DNA from: Planctomycetota bacterium
GTDB taxonomy: Bacteria > Planctomycetota > SZUA-567
Direction: 5' to 3'
DNA length: 13,110 nucleotides
NCBI GenBank assembly: GCA_031270145.1
Contig: JAISYD010000147.1
Location: 1-13,110 of the forward strand
Below the pieces are notes generated by a model. It worked only from the letters and a program-made list of their open reading frames with translations, made no database searches and was not told the DNA's origin. Every line of letters starts with the position of its first letter. Within the stretch, counting starts at the first letter, position 1. Both the position numbers and the translations under genes were made by a program. Below, in pieces: positions 1 through 6,556 of this stretch.

Positions 1-170
1 GCGCCCGGCGTGATATTGGCGATGAGCGTGTGCTTGAGGTATTCGTCGTCGGACAACCATTGGCGTTCCGCCACCAATTCATTGCGGACGATTGGTATGA
101 GGGCGCTGCCGCCGCCGAAACCGACACAGCCGATTTTCAGGAACGATAGCCATATGCGGATCAGATTCAT
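1..170 (-). CDS. Chromate transporter (CHR) family protein, N-terminal part only
   Basis: This is a partial gene: 56 full codons from the ATG at 170 run off the left edge without a stop. The first half reads as a membrane segment, followed by the glycine-rich stretch GFGGGSALIP (residues 17-26), a conserved E31, a Trp in the RQWLSDDEY region, and ITPG at residues 53-56. This is the layout of the N-terminus of CHR-family proteins (chromate transporters, PF02417), which occur as one long protein or as two short half-size proteins. It starts 17 bases after the tctA stop with only a weak Shine-Dalgarno (GAAG), so it may be translated by coupling to tctA in the same transcript. Many CHR proteins have no shown link to chromate, so the real substrate is open. 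Family call fairly sure; length and full function cannot be seen. Confidence 0.78.
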   Translation of the reverse strand, partial: MNLIRIWLSFLKIGCVGFGGGSALIPIVRNELVAERQWLSDDEYLKHTLIANITPG

Positions 171-187
171 GTTTTCTTCACTCGTGC

Positions 188-1696
188 CTAGCGATCCGTC
201 CGGGCAAGGGAAGCGGTTTCTTTTTTTCTCAACACGACGTTCACGATGGCCGGCACGAGGATTGCGGCGAGGGTGAGAAGCAAAAAAAGCAGCGAAATGG
301 GCTTGGTGACAAAAATGCTCCAACTGCCGCGGGACAGGAGGAGGGATTTCCTGAGGTTTTCCTCGGCCATGGGCCCCAGGATGATTGCCAGCAACATCGG
401 GACGGTGGGGAACTGGAATTTGGTGGCGAGATAGCCGACCGCCGCGAAACCAAGCATGAGGAAAACGTCGAAGACGGAGTTGTTCACGGAAAATCCTCCT
501 ATCACGCACAGGACAATCAGAATCGTCGAGAGAAGGCTGGTCGGAATCCTGTTGACGTTGGCGAAGGCCTTGATGAACAGCTTGCCTTGGAGATACATGA
601 AAACGTTGACAAAGATCAGCCCGATCATGATGGTGTACATCAGGACGCCGTGCTTCTGAAACAGTTGCGGCCCGGGCGTCAAACCCTTCATCATCAGCGC
701 CCCAAGCATCACGGCGGTGACGACGTCGCCAGGAATACCCAAGGTAAGCAACGGGATGAGGGTCGCCCCGGTCACGCCGTTGTTCCCCGCCTCGGGGGCA
801 GCGATGCCGTTGATGTGGCCGGTACCGAATTTCCCCGGTGTTTTCGAACTGCGCCTGGCCTCCATGTAGGACAGGAAAGCCGCGATGGCGGCCCCGGTGC
901 CGGGAATGGCGCCGATTATAGTGCCGATTACGCTCGACTTGACGATATCCTTCGAGCATCCCCGCAATTCCGCCAAGGTCATGCGATCCTTGGTCAAGGC
1001 GGCCTTGCCTTCCTCCGACGTGTCCCCCACGCGGACCTTGTTCAAAATTTCAGAGATGGCGAAGAGGCCGACAAGCGCGGGGATGATGCCCACCCCGGCC
1101 ATGAATTCGTTTATCCCGAAGGTGAAGCGCGGCAGTCCCTCAATGGGATCCAGACCGATGCTGGCGACAAACAGGCCGAACGCGGCCGAAATGAGCCCCT
1201 TGAACAGACGCCTTCCGCTAAGGGTGCAGATGATCGACAGGCCAAACATGGCCAGCATGAATCGCTCGGGCGATCCGAAGCGCAGGGCGATCCTGGCGAT
1301 CTGGGGAGCCAGAAAGAGAAGGACTAGGGCGCTGATTATTCCCCCGATGGTGGAACAGACCAGGGCGGTGTCCAATGCCTTTCCCGCGTGCCCCTTTCTC
1401 GCCATTTCGTATCCGTCAAGGACCGTCGCGGCCGAGGCCGGAGTCCCGGGCGTTTTAATCAGGATCGCGGTGATGGAGCCGCCGTAGGTGCCGCCGCAGT
1501 ATATGCCGAGCAGGAGAAGCATGCCGGGAAGCGGATCCAGCCCGAACGTCACGGGTAGGAACAGTGCGACCCCCATTGTCGCCGTCAGGCCGGGCAGGGC
1601 ACCGAAGACGATGCCCACCGCCATGCCGAAATTGATGAACAGGACGCTCTCCAGGGAAAGCAGGTTGACCAACCCGGAGAAAATGTTGTTCCACAT
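188..1696 (-). CDS. tctA: Tripartite tricarboxylate transporter, large membrane subunit TctA
   Basis: 502 residues, the usual TctA length, mostly hydrophobic with many membrane segments. It is the large permease subunit of a TctABC-type (TTT) secondary transporter, working with TctB in the membrane and TctC outside. Family signatures appear in both halves of the internally repeated fold: GALPGLTAT (32-40) and IKTPGTPASAATVLDGY (80-96) in the first, then AIPGTGAAIAAFLSY (263-277), PEAGNNGV (301-308), LGIPGD (319-324) and GLTPGP (338-343) in the second. These are the conserved Pro-Gly and polar positions expected near the substrate path. The ATG at 1696 has AAGGG/AAAGG upstream. It follows tctB after 105 bases and is followed by the CHR gene after 17 bases. 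TTT systems carry citrate, tartrate, other di- and tricarboxylates and sugar acids; the substrate cannot be read from TctA itself. Confidence 0.97.
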   Translation of the reverse strand: MWNNIFSGLVNLLSLESVLFINFGMAVGIVFGALPGLTATMGVALFLPVTFGLDPLPGMLLLLGIYCGGTYGGSITAILIKTPGTPASAATVLDGYEMARKGHAGKALDTALVCSTIGGIISALVLLFLAPQIARIALRFGSPERFMLAMFGLSIICTLSGRRLFKGLISAAFGLFVASIGLDPIEGLPRFTFGINEFMAGVGIIPALVGLFAISEILNKVRVGDTSEEGKAALTKDRMTLAELRGCSKDIVKSSVIGTIIGAIPGTGAAIAAFLSYMEARRSSKTPGKFGTGHINGIAAPEAGNNGVTGATLIPLLTLGIPGDVVTAVMLGALMMKGLTPGPQLFQKHGVLMYTIMIGLIFVNVFMYLQGKLFIKAFANVNRIPTSLLSTILIVLCVIGGFSVNNSVFDVFLMLGFAAVGYLATKFQFPTVPMLLAIILGPMAEENLRKSLLLSRGSWSIFVTKPISLLFLLLTLAAILVPAIVNVVLRKKETASLARTDR

Positions 1697-1801
1697 GAGC
1701 CTTTCCCTTTATTCCCCGCGCGGCGGTTTTCACCGGAATTTGCCGGGGCCGCCGCCACCGGCGCCGACCCCGTTTGATTAACGTCCGCTCCGCGGCAATC
1801 C
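1697..1801 (-). other. tctB-tctA intercistronic spacer
   Basis: 105 bases between the tctB stop and the tctA start, very GC-rich in the middle (GCCGG and CCGGC segments can pair). It has no T-run typical of an intrinsic terminator and no convincing promoter, so tctA most likely stays on the tctCB transcript. The end next to tctA carries its Shine-Dalgarno (AAAGGG). Confidence 0.5.
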
Positions 1802-2281
1802 TTACAGGAACCAGACTCCGAGCGCGGGAAGATGAACGTACAGAAGATACCTGAACACATAATAAATCACGCCGACGCAGGCGGCGTAAATGGGATAGTG
1901 CCACCATTTTCCGGCCTTGAGAACGGCGAGAAGGGAAAAACCGAACAGCAGCGAGGAAAGGATGAAACCGATCCTGTCCATAAGGATGGAGTAAACCACG
2001 ATCATGACGAACACGGCCGCCGCCTTGGCCTCCCCCCGCCTCGGCGGGTTGGAGGCGGGCGAATCGTCAACTTCGTATCCCCTGGCTATGGCCACCTGCG
2101 CCTGGAGAAACAGGGCGGCGGAGGCCCCCATCATGAGAATGGCGATGAAACGCGGGAAGAAGCTCGCGGCGAGCGTGACCGGAGACGTGCTGACAAGGGA
2201 TACCTGATAGGGCACAATGTGGTAAAGGACAAGGCCGGCCAGAAAACAAACCGCCGCCACTATCCGATTGGTTTTGTTCAT
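1802..2281 (-). CDS. tctB: Tripartite tricarboxylate transporter, small membrane subunit TctB
   Basis: 159 residues from the ATG at 2281, a normal length for TctB. Four hydrophobic segments are visible: near residues 6-25 (IVAAVCFLAGLVLYHIV), the ASFFPRFIAILMMGASAALFLQA stretch, a long hydrophobic region around VFVMIVVYSILMDRIGFILSS, and a C-terminal WWHYPIYAACVGVIYYVFRYLL segment. A hydrophilic loop with DDSPASNPPRRGE lies between segments two and three. TctB is the poorly conserved small partner of TctA and is identified here by position between tctC and tctA as well as topology. I chose the ATG at 2281 over the upstream ATG at 2344 because it directly precedes the first membrane segment and the extension is charged and unlike the family; the Shine-Dalgarno (AAGGG) is rather distant. 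The spacer to tctC is 79 bases with nothing else recognisable. Confidence 0.9.
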   Translation of the reverse strand: MNKTNRIVAAVCFLAGLVLYHIVPYQVSLVSTSPVTLAASFFPRFIAILMMGASAALFLQAQVAIARGYEVDDSPASNPPRRGEAKAAAVFVMIVVYSILMDRIGFILSSLLFGFSLLAVLKAGKWWHYPIYAACVGVIYYVFRYLLYVHLPALGVWFL

Positions 2282-2360
2282 AGGATATCCGCCCTTGATT
2301 TCCCTTAAAAGTCGACAATATCCCTTGTCCAAAACATGCGGCATTTGTTTGGATCGACCA

Positions 2361-3359
2361 TTATTTACCCGGGGCGGACGGCTTCACCGCGCCGGGTTTG
2401 AGCAACTTGAGTTCTTCCATGAGCGGCCACAGCAACTGGATGTCCTTCTCCAAAGCGTTGCGATATTCACCAAGCTGTTTATATCGGGTTTTCTCGATGC
2501 CATTGTTCTTGAGGAAGTCAATCCATTCCTGGTCCTGCATGATCAGGTTGAGCTTTTCGTTCAGCCACTTGACAATTTCGGGATTGGTGTCCCGGGGAAC
2601 GATAATGGCCTTATATGTTTCGACGTGGATGAGTCCAAAGCCCTGTTCCTCGACAGTCGGAACGTCGGGGAAAGTGGGTACGCGGTCCTTGAACATCATG
2701 GCAATGACGCGGGCGTCGCCGTTCTCAATGCTGCCGAGCACCATGCCGGGATGGATGATGATCATTTCCACTTCGTTCCCAAGAAGGGCGGTCAGGGCGC
2801 CGGCCGCTCCGGAATAGGGTACGATTTGTTCCTTGACGCCCATGTTCCGAAACATCTTGATGGTATACAAATGGTTGGGTGAATTGGATCCGGACATGCC
2901 ATAGGCGACGGGCTCCCCGGTTTTCTTGAACCTGTCGACTATGTCTTGGAGATTATGCAGGTCGCTGTCGCTATGGACTATGACGGCCAAGGGTTCGGTG
3001 GTGGTGCCGGCGATGAACTCGAAATCGTCGATGGTATAGCCGGTGTCCTGAACAAAAGGCATGCTATTGAAGCCGCCCGAAGCGCACAGGCTCATGGTAT
3101 ACCCGTCCGCCTTGGTTCTCGACGCCATTTCGCCGTAAGCGACGGCGCCGTTGCCGCCGGGGCGATTGACCACATTGATGGTCGTTCCCATGTATTTTCT
3201 CCCCAGGGAACCAATGACGCGGCAGGACAGATCCGAACTGCCGCCGGCGTCCCAAGGACAGACAAGGGTAATCGGCTGCGTTGGATAGTCGATGCCATGG
3301 AGGGGTGAAACCGTGGCCGTGGCAATGACCAGGAACGCCGCGAAAACAGTTCTTTTCAT
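2361..3359 (-). CDS. tctC: Tripartite tricarboxylate transporter substrate-binding protein (TctC/Bug family)
   Basis: 332 residues, typical of Bug/TctC receptors, which bind a carboxylate outside the membrane and deliver it to TctAB. Residues 1-22 look like a Sec signal peptide (MKR, hydrophobic core, HG before IDYP); there is no lipobox cysteine, so a soluble binding protein is expected. The mature start has the family pattern YPTQPITLVCPWDAGGSSD (about residues 25-43), followed by VVNRPGGNGAVAYGEMA, GMSGSNSPNHL and FPDVPTVEEQG, all standard Bug landmarks. Asp-42/43 region and the GGSSD loop would contact the ligand carboxylate in known Bug structures. The start has GAGG at suitable distance. 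It is preceded by the hydroxyacid dehydrogenase after 101 bases and followed by tctB, so receptor, permease and dehydrogenase are probably co-expressed. Ligand unknown. Confidence 0.95.
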   Translation of the reverse strand: MKRTVFAAFLVIATATVSPLHGIDYPTQPITLVCPWDAGGSSDLSCRVIGSLGRKYMGTTINVVNRPGGNGAVAYGEMASRTKADGYTMSLCASGGFNSMPFVQDTGYTIDDFEFIAGTTTEPLAVIVHSDSDLHNLQDIVDRFKKTGEPVAYGMSGSNSPNHLYTIKMFRNMGVKEQIVPYSGAAGALTALLGNEVEMIIIHPGMVLGSIENGDARVIAMMFKDRVPTFPDVPTVEEQGFGLIHVETYKAIIVPRDTNPEIVKWLNEKLNLIMQDQEWIDFLKNNGIEKTRYKQLGEYRNALEKDIQLLWPLMEELKLLKPGAVKPSAPGK

Positions 3360-3460
3360 GTGGTTTCCTCTCTTTGTCCGTTTTTCTTTAAAAGTCCCGC
3401 CAGCCGGAATAAATTAAATTTCGCCGATATTCTCAGTCGCCTCCGCAAGCGGCGCAGCCG

Positions 3461-4438
3461 TCATTTCCAGCGCGGATGGTCATAGGCTTGGGGATTGGCG
3501 ATCAATTGATACTTCAGGCCCGCCAAAACTTCCAGACAGCCTTCAACCGCCATCCTGGCGGCGGCGGCGGAAGATTCCCTGGTGACTCCCGCCACATGCG
3601 GCGTAAGCAGCGCATTCCTGGCGCCAAGCAGGGGGTTGTCCGCCGCCGGAGGTTCGCCGGCGAAGACGTCGCTGCCGGCGCCGGCGATTTTCCCTTGGTT
3701 AAGGGCGTCGGCGAGGGCCCTCTCGTCGACAATGCCCCCGCGCGAGCAGTTGACGAGGAAGGCGGTCTCCCTCATCAGGCCGATAAGCCGGGCGTCGATC
3801 ATGCCGCGCGTTTCATCGAGCAGGGGTACATGGACTGAAATCATGTCGCATTCCAGAAAAATATCCTCAATGCGCGCCGCGGCCCCGGCGCCGGCGGATC
3901 GAATTTGATCGGCGGAAAGATGGGGATCATAGGCCAGAATTTCGACGCCAAGCGCCTCGAAAAGCCGCGCGGTCAGACGCCCGGTCCTGCCATATCCCAC
4001 GAAGCCGATTTTTTTGCCGCGCAGTTCAATGCCTTTCCCGGCGTTCCGGATGCCCCAATTTCCCCGCTTCAACTCCCGATCATTTTCAAGCAGATTCTTC
4101 GAAAGCGCGAGGAACAGGGTCAGCGTGTGCTCGGCCACGGAATGCTCGACCGCGCCGGGAGTCACCACGACGGGGATTCCACGCGCATTTGCCGCCGCGA
4201 TATCGATGGAATCGTATCCCACGCCGGTGCGGGCGACGACCTTGAGATTTTTCGCGCGCTCGAAGGCTCGTTCATCCATCCTGCCCACGCGGATGATGAT
4301 TGCGTCGGCTGTTTCCAACTCCGGGTAGAAATCGGCGGGATCGCCGCTATTGACGACAACGACATCCCTTTCCCCGCGAAGGCGCAGAAGCTCCATTCCC
4401 GAAAGGCATAGGGTCTGCGTGAGGAGTATTTTGGCCAT
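3461..4438 (-). CDS. D-isomer-specific 2-hydroxyacid dehydrogenase (phosphoglycerate dehydrogenase-like)
   Basis: 325 residues, the usual size of the NAD-dependent D-2-hydroxyacid dehydrogenase family, which interconverts 2-hydroxyacids and 2-ketoacids in the cytoplasm. The catalytic set is complete: R233 in NCSRGG, E262 in DVFAGEPP and H281 in LTPHVAG. The cofactor site is GYGRTG (148-153), with D171 in AYDP placed to bind the ribose of NAD rather than NADP. The N-terminal substrate domain contains TGVGYDSID (71-79), as in SerA-like members; there is no ACT domain, so it is not a full-length regulated SerA. The ATG at 4438 has GGAAGGA five bases upstream. It is the first gene after a 201-base spacer with promoter-like signals and precedes tctCBA. 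That placement suggests it acts on the transported acid or its product, for example as a hydroxypyruvate/glyoxylate-type or sugar-acid reductase. Substrate not determined. Confidence 0.92.
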   Translation of the reverse strand: MAKILLTQTLCLSGMELLRLRGERDVVVVNSGDPADFYPELETADAIIIRVGRMDERAFERAKNLKVVARTGVGYDSIDIAAANARGIPVVVTPGAVEHSVAEHTLTLFLALSKNLLENDRELKRGNWGIRNAGKGIELRGKKIGFVGYGRTGRLTARLFEALGVEILAYDPHLSADQIRSAGAGAAARIEDIFLECDMISVHVPLLDETRGMIDARLIGLMRETAFLVNCSRGGIVDERALADALNQGKIAGAGSDVFAGEPPAADNPLLGARNALLTPHVAGVTRESSAAAARMAVEGCLEVLAGLKYQLIANPQAYDHPRWK

Positions 4439-4464
4439 GCGATTCCTTCCCGCAATTTGTCTTA

Positions 4465-4482
4465 TGGAAACGGCCGTTTCCA
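4465..4482. promoter_or_regulatory. Perfect 18-bp palindrome, candidate operator
   Basis: TGGAAACGGCCGTTTCCA reads identically on both strands over all 18 bases. It lies 26 bases upstream of the hydroxyacid dehydrogenase ATG. Half-sites GGAAACG and CGTTTCC separated by two bases resemble GAAAC/GTTTC half-sites bound by LacI/GalR-family regulators, though the spacing is wider than the common GAAACCGGTTTC form. No regulator gene is in the window to match it with. Confidence 0.55.
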
Positions 4483-4546
4483 GCGGCGAACAAGACCGTT
4501 TACAATCATGACGTTTGCCCGGCGCGTGGAAAATACGAAATTAAAC

Positions 4547-4557
4547 GGAAACGTTCC
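4547..4557. promoter_or_regulatory. Second GGAAACG half-site, overlapping the expected transcription start
   Basis: GGAAACGTTCC repeats the 7-mer of the 18-bp palindrome and contains the palindromic core AACGTT (4550-4555). It lies just downstream of the TATAAT box on the transcribed strand, where a bound repressor would block initiation. The match is imperfect as an inverted repeat, so it is a candidate only. Confidence 0.35.
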
Positions 4558-4561
4558 TTCA

Positions 4562-4567
4562 ATTATA
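4562..4567 (-). promoter_or_regulatory. Consensus -10 box (TATAAT)
   Basis: TATAAT on the minus strand about 124 bases before the hydroxyacid dehydrogenase ATG. The hexamer 17 bases further upstream is CCTGCG, a poor match to TTGACA, and there is no TG extension. If this is a real sigma-70-type promoter it is probably activator-dependent or weak. It sits in the most AT-rich part of the spacer, so chance occurrence cannot be excluded. Confidence 0.45.
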
Positions 4568-4639
4568 TACGGCTATAGTTGAGGCGCAGGATTTATTCGC
4601 ACAGTCTTTATCGCGAGCGCCCGCCGTTGATTGACGCGG

Positions 4640-5662
4640 TCAAGCGTTGACCCGGACCACCGCCTTCAGATGCCGGCCCGGCGACTCCGCCAGGCTTCGA
4701 ATCAACTCCGGCGCCTCGTCCAGGGGGACGATGGAGGTTATCAACTCGGCCGCCCTCACCTTGCCGCCGGCAATCAATTCGATGGATTCGGGGAATTCAT
4801 GATTGCTGTTGCGGGAACCGAGGAGATTCAATTCCTTCCGGATGTACCGGGACACATCCACGGAACAGGCCGCCTTGGGCCATCCCACGAACACCACCCT
4901 GGCGCCGTGGCGCACGCAATCCGCCAAGCGCTCCACCGCCGGAACCGCTCCGGAGCAGTCGATGGCAACCGACGGCAGGGAACTGTCGAGGACTTTCAGA
5001 AGAAAGCCCGGCAAATCCTCCCGGGAATTGTCGCATAGCAAATCGAAGCCCAAGCGACGGCATACATCGAGACGTTCCTCCACCGGATCGGCGATGATCG
5101 GCAGGGCGCCGTAGGCGCGGGCGACCAGGGCGGCAAGTATGCCGATGGGTCCGGCGCCGGCCACCAACACCCGTTCGCCTTCCTTGACCCCGGCGCGATG
5201 ATTGGCGTGGACGCCTATGGAAAGCGGTTCAATCATGACGGCCCGCTCCCAGGACATCTCGTCGGGTATCCGGTGGAGAAGCTGGACGGGATGGGCGAAC
5301 AGGGTCGCCATCATGCCCGGACGGTGGACTCCGCAGGTTTGCAGCGAAACACAGTTGTTGCGGCGGCCTTCCCGGCAGGAGTGGCATTCGCCGCAAGTGA
5401 TATACGGCTCCAGGCTCACCCGATCGCCCACCCGGAACCCTCCGGCGTTTTCGCCGATTGCCTTGACGACGCCGACGGCCTCGTGCCCCACTCCGAGGAC
5501 GGGGTCTTTCACCACCGGGCTCACCCCCTTGTAGCCCCCCACCTCGGTGCCGCATACTCCGCACAATTTGATTTCAACCAGCGCCTGGCCGTCGGCGAGG
5601 ACGGGGTCCGGCAATTCCTTTACCCGGATCTTATGCGGTTCCTCAAGACATACCGCTTTCAT
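4640..5662 (-). CDS. Zinc-dependent alcohol/polyol dehydrogenase, L-galactonate 5-dehydrogenase-like
   Basis: 340 residues, the length of medium-chain (MDR) zinc dehydrogenases. The catalytic zinc site is complete: C37 in CGVCGTE, H60-E61 in GVGHE and E145 in MIEP. The structural zinc cysteines are C90, C93, C96 and C104. The Rossmann motif GAGPIG spans 169-174. Stretches such as PYITCGECHSCREGRRNNC, GVHRPG, ARVVFVGW and KELNLLGSRN resemble E. coli YjjN/LgoD (L-galactonate 5-dehydrogenase) and related sugar or sugar-acid dehydrogenases, as I recall them. Residues 116-118 read GMM where many relatives have GG followed by an aromatic. The start is fixed by AAAGGAGG at 5668-5675, five bases before the ATG. 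It is the last gene of the upstream block, after the KduD-like SDR. Probable role: NAD-dependent oxidation of a secondary hydroxyl on a sugar acid or polyol. Family certain, substrate inferred. Confidence 0.9.
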   Translation of the reverse strand: MKAVCLEEPHKIRVKELPDPVLADGQALVEIKLCGVCGTEVGGYKGVSPVVKDPVLGVGHEAVGVVKAIGENAGGFRVGDRVSLEPYITCGECHSCREGRRNNCVSLQTCGVHRPGMMATLFAHPVQLLHRIPDEMSWERAVMIEPLSIGVHANHRAGVKEGERVLVAGAGPIGILAALVARAYGALPIIADPVEERLDVCRRLGFDLLCDNSREDLPGFLLKVLDSSLPSVAIDCSGAVPAVERLADCVRHGARVVFVGWPKAACSVDVSRYIRKELNLLGSRNSNHEFPESIELIAGGKVRAAELITSIVPLDEAPELIRSLAESPGRHLKAVVRVNA

Positions 5663-5683
5663 CGCAGCCTCCTTTGGCCGCCG

Positions 5684-5791
5684 TCATTCCCGGCGCGGCC
5701 GTTCAAACTGCTCCCCCGGAGCGTCATGCTCCGCCAAAGCCTTCCTCAACGCCTCCCGCATCCGTTCGCGGAAAGCCGCGTCCGCGTCCAC
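5684..5791 (-). other. Possible small ORF in frame behind the KduD-like gene
   Basis: After the KduD-like TGA the same frame stays open for 39 codons to a TGA at 5684-5686. The residues look like a real amphipathic helix rich in Ala, Arg, Glu and Asp (FRERMREALRKALAEHD). A GTG at 5791 would give 35 residues and an ATG at 5761 would give 25; neither has a convincing Shine-Dalgarno. A perfect 6-bp hairpin (CGGAGC at 5717-5722, GCTCCG at 5728-5733) lies inside. It could be a small protein, a remnant of a longer gene, or chance in GC-rich DNA. I do not recognise it. Confidence 0.25.
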
Positions 5792-5803
5792 GATATCGCC
5801 CGC

Positions 5804-6556
5804 TCAGCGGGCGGAATAGCCGCCGTCAACGGGTATGACGGCACCCGAAATATAGTCGGAGGCCGGCGAACAGAGGAAGGTCACCACCCCCTTCAATTCC
5901 TCCGGCTTGGCGAAATGCCCTTTCGGCAGGCGCATCAGCACGGTCCGCCGGAAATCGTCGGCCATGGACTTGTTGAGGTCGGTATCCAAATAGCCGGGCG
6001 CGATGGCGTTGACGCAAATCCCGCGGCCGGTCCATTCGTTGGACATGGATTTGGTAAGCTGCGCCACCGCTCCCTTGGTGGCCGCGTAGGAACTGCCGTT
6101 GACCCCTCCGAAAAAGGCCAGCATCGAGGCGACATTGAGGATTTTCCCGGAACCCTGCGCCAGCATTATGGGCGCGGCGAGCTGGGCCAGCAGGAAGGGG
6201 GCGGTCATGTTGACGGCGACGATGCGATCCCAATCCTCGTCGCGGTGGTCGAGAACCGACTTGCGCACATGCATGCCGGCGTTGTTCACAAGGATGTCAA
6301 GCCCGCCCAGGGCCTTCACCGCCAGCCCGAAGGCGGACCGGATCTGGCCGCGATCGCCCAAATCCGCCCGGAAGGCGTGGACGGGAGGGCCCTGACGCCC
6401 CATTTCCGCCGCCGCCCTCTCCATGCCGTCAAGCACATCCATGACGGCCACGGCCGCCCCCGCCTCGTGCAGGGCTTCCGCCATGGCCCGTCCCAGGCCC
6501 CGGGCCGCCCCCGTGATCAGGGCTTTCTTCCCGGCCAACGAGAAAAGATCGGTCAT
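5804..6556 (-). CDS. SDR oxidoreductase, KduD-like (2-deoxy-gluconate/2-keto-3-deoxygluconate dehydrogenase type)
   Basis: 250 residues, a classical short-chain dehydrogenase/reductase. The cofactor loop is TGAARGLG (15-22) and NNAG is at 91-94. The catalytic tetrad is N116, S144, Y157 and K161 (YxxxK). The overall pattern, including NVASMLAFFGG, NAIAPGYLDTDLN and the C-terminal GGYSAR, is close to KduD (2-dehydro-3-deoxy-D-gluconate 5-dehydrogenase) and to 2-deoxy-D-gluconate 3-dehydrogenases, which end in GGWLAR at about the same length. The start at 6556 overlaps the LarA-like stop as ATGA (four bases), so translation is coupled; a weak AGGA precedes it. A longer open frame reaching further upstream is only the shadow of the LarA-like gene. 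Likely role: NAD(P)-dependent oxidation or reduction of a keto/deoxy sugar acid made in this pathway. SDR substrate prediction is unreliable, so the specific name is tentative. Confidence 0.92.
   Translation of the reverse strand: MTDLFSLAGKKALITGAARGLGRAMAEALHEAGAAVAVMDVLDGMERAAAEMGRQGPPVHAFRADLGDRGQIRSAFGLAVKALGGLDILVNNAGMHVRKSVLDHRDEDWDRIVAVNMTAPFLLAQLAAPIMLAQGSGKILNVASMLAFFGGVNGSSYAATKGAVAQLTKSMSNEWTGRGICVNAIAPGYLDTDLNKSMADDFRRTVLMRLPKGHFAKPEELKGVVTFLCSPASDYISGAVIPVDGGYSAR

Larger units (their letters stand above)
4439..4639 (-). promoter_or_regulatory. Promoter/operator region for the hydroxyacid dehydrogenase-tctCBA unit
   Basis: The longest gene-free stretch in the window (201 bases), distinctly more AT-rich than the flanking genes. 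It separates the upstream nine-gene block from the dehydrogenase-transporter unit. It holds a consensus -10 box at 4562-4567, the 7-mer GGAAACG at 4466-4472 and 4547-4553 with its complement at 4475-4481, and further CGTTT motifs starting at 4497 and 4512. A small TTGAC/GTCAA hairpin lies next to the upstream stop codon but has no T-run, so no clear terminator is seen there. Transcription from the upstream block could read through. The most economical reading is a second, separately regulated promoter. Confidence 0.6.

Noticed and set aside
4465..4482. The palindrome as a CcpA cre site
   Set aside because: The spacing differs from the TGNAANCGNTNNCA pattern: the half-sites are separated by extra bases and position 10 is C, not T.
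4629..4645. TTGAC/GTCAA hairpin at the end of the LgoD-like gene, considered as a terminator of the upstream block
   Set aside because: Short stem, three-base loop and no following T-run.
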